Source: Candidatus Daviesbacteria bacterium GW2011_GWA2_42_7 (GTDB lineage Bacteria; Patescibacteriota; Microgenomatia; Daviesbacterales; UBA10151). Taken from it: a DNA stretch of 6,780 nucleotides. This document shows positions 1-5,043 of the stretch, piece after piece. The stretch is taken from contig LCEJ01000051.1 of NCBI GenBank assembly GCA_000997105.1, positions 1 through 6,780 of the forward strand. The letters run 5' to 3'. The notes below the pieces were generated by a model, which saw only the letters and a list, made by a program, of their open reading frames with translations, searched no databases and was not told the DNA's origin. Position 1 is the stretch's first letter. Each line of letters begins with the position of its first letter. The position numbers and the translations under genes were made by a program.

Positions 1-143
1 TTGGAGATCCAGTAAACACCTAAGCTGCCCCAGAATGTATGAATAAACAAAGAGATTATAAATGCAATAGGTATTGGAAGAAGATAAAAAATAATATTAC
101 GGCAACCTTCGCTTTTACTGATTTCATACCTTGCTACAATATA
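1..143 (-). pseudogene. Possible 5' part of a membrane protein, no valid start, runs off left edge
   Basis: The minus-strand frame starting after the in-frame TGA at 146-144 stays open to base 1 (47 codons). It reads like a real protein: a polar start (YEISKSEGCRN) followed by a strongly hydrophobic helix rich in Ile, Phe and Pro and ending in HTFWGSLGVYWIS. It has no ATG, GTG or TTG before the hydrophobic part. In another frame an ATG (127-125) begins MKSVKAKVAVILFF and would join the hydrophobic frame if the A6 run at 86-91 (T6 on this strand) had one more base. The frame may be a frameshifted gene, a decayed gene, a sequencing indel, or chance. It lies just downstream of the TrpR-family gene on the same strand. 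I do not recognise the family. Confidence 0.3.
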
Positions 144-224
144 TCATAACGATGATGTGCCGCAGAACTGCTGATGATAGTTTTAGGATAAAATTACTTC
201 AATACACGACTGTATAAAGAGTCA

Positions 225-704
225 TTATTTACTGGATTCTTTGATATCCGTTATAACGGACTTTCTCTTAAGGTAATTTAGGCCTTTGGCCGCTACTTTA
301 CCAAGGAGCCATTCGGAAGTTCCCTTCCCGGTATAAGGCCCGGTGTCTAAGATGCTACTTTTGCCCTCTAGGCGTTCCTGTTGTTTAATTTCAATTTTAA
401 TAAGCCGTTCAATAGTTTTTACATAACTGCCTTCACCAAACTGCAGCTGATTATTTACGGAAGATATTGTCCTATCTGTAACCCGGATGAAGTTGCGGAT
501 ATCCTCATACTTATATCCTTCAAGGAGCATTTTAGCTATTTGCACACGTTTGGCCATCATCCTTATCTCTGTTGGAGTAAGTAATGCCCTGAAGAAATTG
601 GCTGTCTCATCCCTATTCTCTATTAAGGTAATAGCATTCCATAGGTTGGAAATGAAAATCCCCATCCTTTTAGCATGTACAGGGATGGAAGAAAGTTTGG
701 TCAT
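225..704 (-). CDS. TrpR/YerC-family DNA-binding regulator with C-terminal extension
   Basis: This is a cytoplasmic transcription regulator of the Trp repressor superfamily. Residues about 20-90 carry the family pattern: LWNAI, then an LLTPTEIRMMAKRVQIAKMLL core, then a helix-turn-helix around 66-87 ending RTISSVNNQL. The spacing of TPTE, R53 and the Gly-rich turn before the HTH matches TrpR-like proteins. TrpR is about 100 residues; this protein is 159, and the tail from about 91 onward is charged and Lys-rich with no domain I recognise. The first ATG is used. No strong Shine-Dalgarno sequence precedes it, but a TATAAT box lies 24 nt upstream. That box sits inside a 43-bp inverted repeat touching the start codon, which suggests self-repression. 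The family call is firm. The effector is unknown; tryptophan binding should not be assumed. Confidence 0.85.
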   Translation of the reverse strand: MTKLSSIPVHAKRMGIFISNLWNAITLIENRDETANFFRALLTPTEIRMMAKRVQIAKMLLEGYKYEDIRNFIRVTDRTISSVNNQLQFGEGSYVKTIERLIKIEIKQQERLEGKSSILDTGPYTGKGTSEWLLGKVAAKGLNYLKRKSVITDIKESSK

Positions 705-745
705 ACTCTTACTTTAATACTAGACCGTATTATAGTAAAGAGTAT
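703..745. promoter_or_regulatory. Long inverted repeat, putative autoregulatory operator
   Basis: The left arm (703-720) and the right arm (727-745) are reverse complements apart from one inserted base and one mismatch, around the 6-bp centre TAGACC. The right arm contains the -10 box and the left arm ends on the start codon of the TrpR-family gene. With transcription starting near 722, only the left arm would be in the mRNA, so the symmetry is better explained as a protein-binding DNA site than as an RNA hairpin. A CTAG, the core of TrpR half-sites in E. coli, occurs at 720-723, but only once. Confidence 0.6.
729..734 (-). promoter_or_regulatory. -10 box for the TrpR-family gene
   Basis: On the minus strand this is a perfect TATAAT, 24 nt before the ATG at 704. 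No convincing -35 hexamer is seen at the usual 16-18 nt spacing, so the promoter may be weak or need another contact. It is embedded in the right arm of the inverted repeat. Confidence 0.55.
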
Positions 746-828
746 AAATTTTATGAGAAAAAGTTTTAATTGACCTTAGAGAAAAAAAGTTATCTCTTGA
801 CTATTATTTATAACTACCAATCTTAAAA

Positions 829-850
829 CCACCTGCGTTTTAGCAGGTGG
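829..850 (-). terminator. Hairpin terminator downstream of the metallopeptidase-like gene
   Basis: A perfect 8-bp GC-rich stem (CCACCTGC / GCAGGTGG) with a 6-nt loop lies 7 nt past the stop codon at 858. Read on the minus strand it is followed by TTTTAAGA, a short U tract, so it should terminate minus-strand transcription. There is no U tract in the plus direction. Stems of this kind also resemble IS200/IS605 ends or REP-like elements, so it may have come with a mobile sequence. Confidence 0.6.
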
Positions 851-857
851 ATGTAGA

Positions 858-1715
858 TTACCTGAGCACAAAGTGCGAAGGCAAGCGGCTGCAAGTCGCT
901 TGTACACGCTTTTTAGCGAGTTCTTGTTCTGCAGATTTTAGTAACCGAATCATTGCATCAACAATTTCCCTAAAGGGTTTATGTTCCTGGTACCTCATCT
1001 CTTCATAAACTTTTTGGAAAAATCGACTTATTTGTACCCTTCCCGTATTATTGGCACTCACATAAATTTCTTCCAATTCGGTATTTCCTACATACCCTTT
1101 AGGATACTGGCTCAAGTTCATATATTTTTTTAAAGGTGGCTGGTCTATTAAGATGGGAGCCAAGATTTCCTTTAAATAATCCACCGTGAGCGAATATTCT
1201 TGAAATTCCGGATGATATTTTTCCAGCAAGTCAAAGAGTATCATATGGGAAATTTCGTGAATAGCAGTGTCTAAAATGTCCTTAGGATTATCTTCCCTGA
1301 TTACTGCATAAATGGAATAGAAAAAAATATTTTTTCCAAACGGAGAAAATGGCAAAAGAACCGGAATCGCTCGATAATCTGAGGTTTTCTCTAACCATTC
1401 ATAATCCATCAGTTGAGCAAGCGTCACAAGTGCTCCTTTGGAATCTTCTGCTAATCTTTCCCGACAGTGATCTAAAAAAGGATCAATTTTATTACGATAT
1501 TTGTCACGGAGGTTGACGAAGAATTCACCAATTATCTGCTTTTCCTCTTTTTTAGTCATACCTTCTTTTGAAAGTAATGATTCAAGAGGTTTCAAACCAG
1601 GGTGGTTGTAGATCATTGGCCTCATCCAAGGATAAAAATTATTATGAAGGGATTTGTAAAATATCTCTACCTCTGCTTTAGGATTTTCATCAATATAAAT
1701 TGAAGGAATATTCAT
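858..1715 (-). CDS. HExxH putative zinc metallopeptidase, cytoplasmic, unknown family
   Basis: The 285-residue protein has no signal peptide or membrane helix. The sequence DTAIHEISHMILF places a zinc-peptidase HExxH motif at residues 153-157, with H153 and H157 as ligands and E154 as catalytic base. E183 in YLKEILAP lies 26 residues after H157, a spacing that suits the third ligand of gluzincin-type enzymes. The N-terminal half is charged and mostly helical. I do not recognise a named family, so the substrate is unknown and the peptidase role is inferred from the motif. The last residues (about 271-285, with TCSRLPSHFVLR) fall in a repeat-rich stretch and look unlike the rest, so the natural C-terminus may have been replaced. 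The start is the first ATG, with no Shine-Dalgarno. The gene diverges from the DUF6941 operon and ends at a hairpin terminator. Confidence 0.7.
   Translation of the reverse strand: MNIPSIYIDENPKAEVEIFYKSLHNNFYPWMRPMIYNHPGLKPLESLLSKEGMTKKEEKQIIGEFFVNLRDKYRNKIDPFLDHCRERLAEDSKGALVTLAQLMDYEWLEKTSDYRAIPVLLPFSPFGKNIFFYSIYAVIREDNPKDILDTAIHEISHMILFDLLEKYHPEFQEYSLTVDYLKEILAPILIDQPPLKKYMNLSQYPKGYVGNTELEEIYVSANNTGRVQISRFFQKVYEEMRYQEHKPFREIVDAMIRLLKSAEQELAKKRVQATCSRLPSHFVLR
881..900. repeat. Tandem 10-bp imperfect direct repeat
   Basis: GCAAGCGGCT is followed at once by GCAAGTCGCT (8 of 10 identical). It lies in the last codons of the metallopeptidase-like gene. The same stretch also holds the inverted pair CAAGCG (882-887) / CGCTTG (897-902). 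It may be a small structured element at the gene's 3' end, or chance. Confidence 0.35.
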
Positions 1716-1726
1716 GATTGGAGTGT

Positions 1727-1732
1727 AACATA
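1727..1732 (-). promoter_or_regulatory. Possible -10 box for the metallopeptidase-like gene
   Basis: TATGTT on the minus strand lies 11 nt before the ATG at 1715 and would give a leader of only a few bases. No clear -35 is seen. It is reported because the same close spacing appears at other genes in the window. Confidence 0.3.
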
Positions 1733-1758
1733 GACAAGATTTAGCTGAAAGGAATGCA

Positions 1759-1788
1759 GTGATAAAATTAAATCAGTTAGTGTATAAT
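1759..1788 (+). promoter_or_regulatory. Promoter of the DUF6941-antitoxin-PIN operon
   Basis: A perfect TATAAT lies at 1783-1788, preceded by GTG, with a 4/6 -35 match (GTGATA, 1759-1764) 18 nt upstream. Transcription should start near 1795, only about 4 nt before the ATG, so the mRNA would be almost leaderless. There is no Shine-Dalgarno sequence in front of this ATG. Confidence 0.6.
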
Positions 1789-1798
1789 ATCTTTAAGT

Positions 1799-2233
1799 AT
1801 GAGTAATTTTAAACTTAATTATATACACCTATGTGATGAAGTATCCTTTTCTCAAGAAGGAAAACTCAGTCTTATAGGGATATTTGATGTTATAAATGTA
1901 ATAAATACCCCTGGAAGCTTAATTAAGGGTTATTTAGTATGCAATTTTACTGTATTAAATAAGGCTCTAAAAGCAGCCTCTATTAACATTGTTATCAACA
2001 ATAAAAAGACTGAAGATGAAGTGGTCAGAATTCCCGAGTTAAAAGTACCTATACCAGAGGAAGATAAGCTTATTCCAAACCGTCCTAGAGTTCTTGGAGT
2101 ATCCTTACAATTAGTTAACATTCCTTTTAAGGAAAAAGGAGAATATAATATATCTGTAGTTGCAAATGAAGAAAAGATTGCAGACTATATTTTTTACGTC
2201 AATCAGATAAAAACAGAAAAAGTGGTGAATTAA
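1799..2233 (+). CDS. DUF6941-like protein, function unknown
   Basis: The 144-residue soluble protein has the opening I associate with DUF6941 proteins: a short start, then IHLCDEVSFSQEGKLSLIGIFD (residues about 9-30), followed by alternating beta-strand-like segments. It has no signal peptide, no membrane helix and no obvious catalytic motif. A predicted beta-sandwich is consistent with the strand pattern but is inference. The biochemical role of the family is not known to me. It is the first gene of a plus-strand operon whose next gene starts on the base after its stop codon, so it is probably co-translated with the antitoxin-like and PIN genes. By my hand count the three-gene stretch is about 32% GC, against about 39% for the GT2 gene that follows, which may mean separate ancestry. 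Confidence 0.65.
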   Translation: MSNFKLNYIHLCDEVSFSQEGKLSLIGIFDVINVINTPGSLIKGYLVCNFTVLNKALKAASINIVINNKKTEDEVVRIPELKVPIPEEDKLIPNRPRVLGVSLQLVNIPFKEKGEYNISVVANEEKIADYIFYVNQIKTEKVVN

Positions 2234-2467
2234 ATGGCCTACACAACCCTATACAACTATTATTCAGGTACAACTTGGTTACTAATACAGCCTAATGAGG
2301 TAAAACAAGTTTTAGATGCTTCATTTAAGCAACTGGGAACATTTTCACCTATTACAAACTGGGAAAAAGTTTTTGATCTAGGTGATAAAATCAATAAAGA
2401 ATTAAAATTAAGCGAGAAAGATATCGCAGATGAAGTTATCGCATACAGAAAAAGATCAAAACGCTAG
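2234..2467 (+). CDS. Small antitoxin-like protein paired with the PIN toxin
   Basis: This 77-residue protein starts on the base after the DUF6941 stop codon and overlaps the PIN gene by 38 nt. Its C-terminal third is charged and helical (NKELKLSEKDIADEVIAYRKRSKR, about 54-77), like the toxin-binding tails of antitoxins encoded next to PIN toxins. The N-terminal part is rich in aromatic residues (YTTLYNYYSGTTWLL) and is not a ribbon-helix-helix or AbrB domain I can name. The antitoxin role comes mainly from position, size and the tail. If it controls its own operon, the promoter at 1759-1788 would be the target. It could instead be an unrelated small protein. Confidence 0.5.
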   Translation: MAYTTLYNYYSGTTWLLIQPNEVKQVLDASFKQLGTFSPITNWEKVFDLGDKINKELKLSEKDIADEVIAYRKRSKR

Positions 2468-2873
2468 GCCAAGAGTAGTCGTAGATACAAGCATTCTTAT
2501 AAGCGCAACATTAACAGATGGTCCATATAGGAGGTTAGTTCGTGAACTCCTAACTGCTGGTTTTGAAATTTGTATCCCTGCTGAAGTTATTGAAGAATAC
2601 GAAAGAATAACTGCTCAACCTAAGTTTAAGAAGTACGAGCCTTTATTTACTCAAATCCTTGAGGAATTAAAAAAGTCCGCTATTTTACTTCCTCCAGCAA
2701 GTTATAAAAAATATTCTATCGAAGGTTCAGAAGAAGATGAAAATATTATTAACTGTTGTGTGGAGAATCAAATTGATTATTTAATTACTTATGATCAAGG
2801 AACAGTAGGAAAATATAATGGTTTAGAGGTGATAATTGCAACTGAATTCTATTCACGATTTTTCGCAAACTGA
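2430..2873 (+). CDS. PIN-domain ribonuclease toxin (COG1569-type)
   Basis: The 147-residue PIN-family nuclease opens with RVVVDTS and closes with YLITYDQG, the usual first and last acidic motifs. Candidate metal ligands are D19, E55 (in EVIEEY), D103 (in EEDENIINCC) and D122, so the active site looks complete. Such proteins are Mg-dependent RNases and usually the toxin of VapBC-like pairs; the RNA target cannot be told from sequence. The start must be the ATG at 2430, because no ATG, GTG or TTG lies between it and the conserved VVVD strand. That fixes a 38-nt overlap with the upstream gene and suggests translational coupling. The gene ends in TGA. No terminator is evident before the next promoter at 2919-2947. 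Confidence 0.85.
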   Translation: MKLSHTEKDQNARPRVVVDTSILISATLTDGPYRRLVRELLTAGFEICIPAEVIEEYERITAQPKFKKYEPLFTQILEELKKSAILLPPASYKKYSIEGSEEDENIINCCVENQIDYLITYDQGTVGKYNGLEVIIATEFYSRFFAN

Positions 2874-2918
2874 CCCTTCCCTTAGATTATAGCTTCAATA
2901 GTCAGGAGATTGGCTGGC

Positions 2919-2947
2919 TTACCTGGGTTCGGATACATGTGTATAAT
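2919..2947 (+). promoter_or_regulatory. Promoter of the GT2-methyltransferase operon
   Basis: A perfect TATAAT at 2942-2947 is preceded by GTG, exactly as at the DUF6941 promoter, with a weak -35 (TTACCT, 2919-2924) 17 nt upstream. Transcription near 2954 would leave a leader of about 8 nt. An AGGGGG run at 2949-2954 looks like a Shine-Dalgarno sequence but would fall mostly outside such an mRNA. Confidence 0.55.
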
Positions 2948-2961
2948 TAGGGGGACTATAT

Positions 2962-3708
2962 ATGCCAGGTGCTGTAGACAAACAAAAGAGGATATCCGTT
3001 TTTTTTCCTTGCTATAACGACGAGGGGAGCATTGCAAAGCTTGTCGAAGATTCATTCGAGACGTTAAAGACTTTAACTGACGACTATGAAGTTATTGTTG
3101 TAGATGATGGGTCAAGGGATAAAAGCAGACAGATTTTATCCGGGCTTGAAAAGAGATATAGAAATTTGAAACTTGTTTTTCACCAGAAAAATCAAGGGTA
3201 CGGCGGAGCTTTAAAGAGCGGGTTTAAGGCAGCGACAAAAGATCTTATTTTTTATACCGACGGTGACGGACAATATGATGTAAAAGAGTTGCCTGTACTT
3301 TTGAGTTTAATGAGCGATGACGTTGATTTTGTAAATGGGATCAAAATGGCGCGTCGGGACGCTACATATCGGATTGTAATCGGAAATATGTATAGCCTTG
3401 TGACACGTTGGATTTTTATGTTGCCTGTCTATGATGTGGACTGTGATTTTAGGTTGATAAGGAAAACAGTTTTAGACAAGTTAGATCTGGAAAGTAACAG
3501 CGGGTCTATTTGTGTGGAACTTGTAAAAAAGTCGCAGCGGGCAGGGGCAAAATTCCGCCAAGTTTCGGTACACCATTTCGAAAGGCAATGGGGGAAATCG
3601 CAATTTTTCAGGTTTTCTAAACTGCTATCAACTTTTTTTGAAATTTTAAGGCTTTGGGTTGAGATGGTAATAACCAGCAGGGCTATGAGACCTAGATCAA
3701 AAAAATAA
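2962..3708 (+). CDS. GT2 glycosyltransferase, polyprenyl-phosphate sugar synthase-like
   Basis: This 248-residue GT-A fold enzyme resembles dolichyl/polyprenyl-phosphate mannose or glucose synthases, which move a sugar from a nucleotide donor to a lipid phosphate on the cytoplasmic membrane face. It has the nucleotide-binding VVDDGS (46-51), NQGYGGALKSGF (77-88), the metal-binding DGDGQ with D100 and D102, and the DVDCDFRLIRK stretch (158-168) typical of this branch, followed by QWGKSQFF. There are no true membrane helices; the C-terminal segment around LLSTFFEILRLWVEMV could be an amphipathic membrane anchor. Its length matches single-domain DPM1-like enzymes. The sugar cannot be read from the sequence. 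A methyltransferase follows after 2 nt, and a GT-C enzyme that could use a lipid-linked donor lies nearby. Confidence 0.88.
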   Translation: MPGAVDKQKRISVFFPCYNDEGSIAKLVEDSFETLKTLTDDYEVIVVDDGSRDKSRQILSGLEKRYRNLKLVFHQKNQGYGGALKSGFKAATKDLIFYTDGDGQYDVKELPVLLSLMSDDVDFVNGIKMARRDATYRIVIGNMYSLVTRWIFMLPVYDVDCDFRLIRKTVLDKLDLESNSGSICVELVKKSQRAGAKFRQVSVHHFERQWGKSQFFRFSKLLSTFFEILRLWVEMVITSRAMRPRSKK

Positions 3709-3710
3709 TT

Positions 3711-4472
3711 ATGCAGGCCTCAGAATACAAAAATATCTTTTTAAACGAGGATAGCCATTTTTATTATATCGGAACACATAACGCGGTTTTAGGCCTTCTG
3801 AACAAGTATTCACCCAAAAAGAATAAGCTTAAAATTTTGGATGCAGGCTGCGGGACGGGGTTTTTTATGAAGAAGCTGGAAAAAATAGGTAAAGTCTGGG
3901 GAGTTGATATAAACCCTGAAGCGATAAAATTTACCAAAAAAAGAGGAATTAAAAACGTTTCACTCTCCTCAGTAGAAAAGCTTCCTTTCAATGATAATTT
4001 TTTTGATGCGGTTATGTCAATCGACGTTTTATACCACCAGGAGGTAGGGAGTGACATACGCGCTTTAAAAGAATTTTACCGTGTTTTAAAACCGGGTGGG
4101 TTTTTAATTGTTAAAGTGCCGGCTTTCAATTGGCTTAGGGGAAGTCACGACATAGTTGTTGCAACAAGGCAAAGGTACACAAAAAAAGAATTAGGAGAAA
4201 AGATTAAATTATCGGGATTTGAAATTAAAAAATTGTCCTACGGCAATATGACGATTTTTCCTATTGCCTTGCTAAAAAGAATAACAGACAGATTTTCGAA
4301 AAAACATTCGTCCGATGTTGAAACAGTTCCAGATTTTTTAAATAAAACTTTTATAAAAATTATGGGGATTGAAGATAAAATGATAGCTTTTACAGGATTG
4401 CCTTTTGGGTTATCAGTCTTTGCCGTTGCACAAAAATCAAAGAGTCCCGACAACGTAAGGGTACCTGTATAA
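3711..4472 (+). CDS. Class I SAM-dependent methyltransferase (Methyltransf_11-like)
   Basis: The 253-residue protein has a Rossmann methyltransferase core: motif I ILDAGCGTG at 42-50, the acidic residue D66 after strand 2 (WGVDIN), LPFNDNFFDAV around 91-101, and the post-motif RVLKPGGFLIV from 124. The SHFYYIGTHN start and the RQRYTKKEL region resemble methyltransferases commonly found beside GT2 enzymes in glycan clusters. The substrate is unknown; a sugar, a lipid or a polyprenyl-linked intermediate would fit. It starts 2 nt after the GT2 stop codon, so the two are surely cotranscribed. Its last 11 codons and stop overlap the end of the opposite-strand methyltransferase by 36 nt, and no terminator separates them. 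Confidence 0.85.
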   Translation: MQASEYKNIFLNEDSHFYYIGTHNAVLGLLNKYSPKKNKLKILDAGCGTGFFMKKLEKIGKVWGVDINPEAIKFTKKRGIKNVSLSSVEKLPFNDNFFDAVMSIDVLYHQEVGSDIRALKEFYRVLKPGGFLIVKVPAFNWLRGSHDIVVATRQRYTKKELGEKIKLSGFEIKKLSYGNMTIFPIALLKRITDRFSKKHSSDVETVPDFLNKTFIKIMGIEDKMIAFTGLPFGLSVFAVAQKSKSPDNVRVPV

Positions 4473-5042
4473 CGAATAAGGGGCTTTGTATGTTCCCCGG
4501 CTTTCTATTTTAAAAAACTTTTTAGTTATATTAGCCAGTTCCGACTCGTCTTTAAAAAATTCACCTCCGCCCAATACATCATCCAGCCATTCTAAGAATC
4601 GGGAGATAACACCAAAAGGAACTCCGTCAATTATAATTACCCTTCTGACCTTTTTAACTTTTAGTGTTTTTAGAACGGTTTCCAATTGATCTTCTGAAAG
4701 ATGGTGGGCTGCGCTAACCAAAAATGCGGTGTCGAAATTTACATTCGGGATAGAGGTTGTCATATCACCCGCGATAAAATTAGTATTTCTTCCTGTAATC
4801 CGTTTCTTTGCAAAACTTATAAAGTTAGGGTTTATATCAAGACCGTAATAAACATTAGGGTTTATATATTTCCTAAGCTCCCCGGTGCCGCACGCCAGGT
4901 CAAGTACATTACCCTGGCCGTAGTGGCCAAACATCTCCCTGGTTACTTCCCAGAACTTACCATTAAAGACTCGTTGGACAGGGTTAAATAGCGCCGGCAT
5001 CTTTAGCCAGATCGAAGATATTATATTTTTATGGTTTGTCAT
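4437..5042 (-). CDS. Second class I SAM-dependent methyltransferase
   Basis: The 201-residue protein has motif I VLDLACGTG at 46-54, D69 in YGLDIN, AGDM with D93, and SAAHHL around 110-115, so the SAM-binding core is complete. It is only distantly similar to the neighbouring methyltransferase and differs at its N-terminus (MPALFNPVQRVFNGKFW), so a recent duplication is unlikely. It starts 2 bases past the GT-C gene's stop codon with 1 nt between them, making it the downstream gene of that operon. The acceptor is unknown; the locus suggests a glycan or a lipid-linked intermediate. The gene ends in TGA inside the facing gene, with a 36-nt tail-to-tail overlap. Confidence 0.82.
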   Translation of the reverse strand: MTNHKNIISSIWLKMPALFNPVQRVFNGKFWEVTREMFGHYGQGNVLDLACGTGELRKYINPNVYYGLDINPNFISFAKKRITGRNTNFIAGDMTTSIPNVNFDTAFLVSAAHHLSEDQLETVLKTLKVKKVRRVIIIDGVPFGVISRFLEWLDDVLGGGEFFKDESELANITKKFFKIESRGTYKAPYSLYRYPYVVGTL

Positions 5043-5043
5043 A

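Noticed and set aside
381..717. Plus-strand open frames opposite the TrpR-family gene
   Set aside because: They are antisense to a recognisable gene, have no family signal and begin inside it.
770..825. TTGACC/TTGACT hexamers that look like plus-strand -35 boxes
   Set aside because: No -10 box at suitable spacing and no plus-strand gene follows.
1758..1777. Weak palindrome AGTGAT ... ATCAGT at the DUF6941 promoter, possible antitoxin operator
   Set aside because: Only 5 of 6 arm positions pair and the AT-rich spacer makes this likely by chance.
2905..2940. tRNA-like GGGTTCGGAT stretch before the GT2 promoter
   Set aside because: It resembles a T-loop, but no acceptor stem, D-arm or anticodon arm can be folded around it.
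4486..4991. Plus-strand open frames opposite the second methyltransferase
   Set aside because: The minus-strand frame has a complete SAM-binding core; the opposite frames show no motif.
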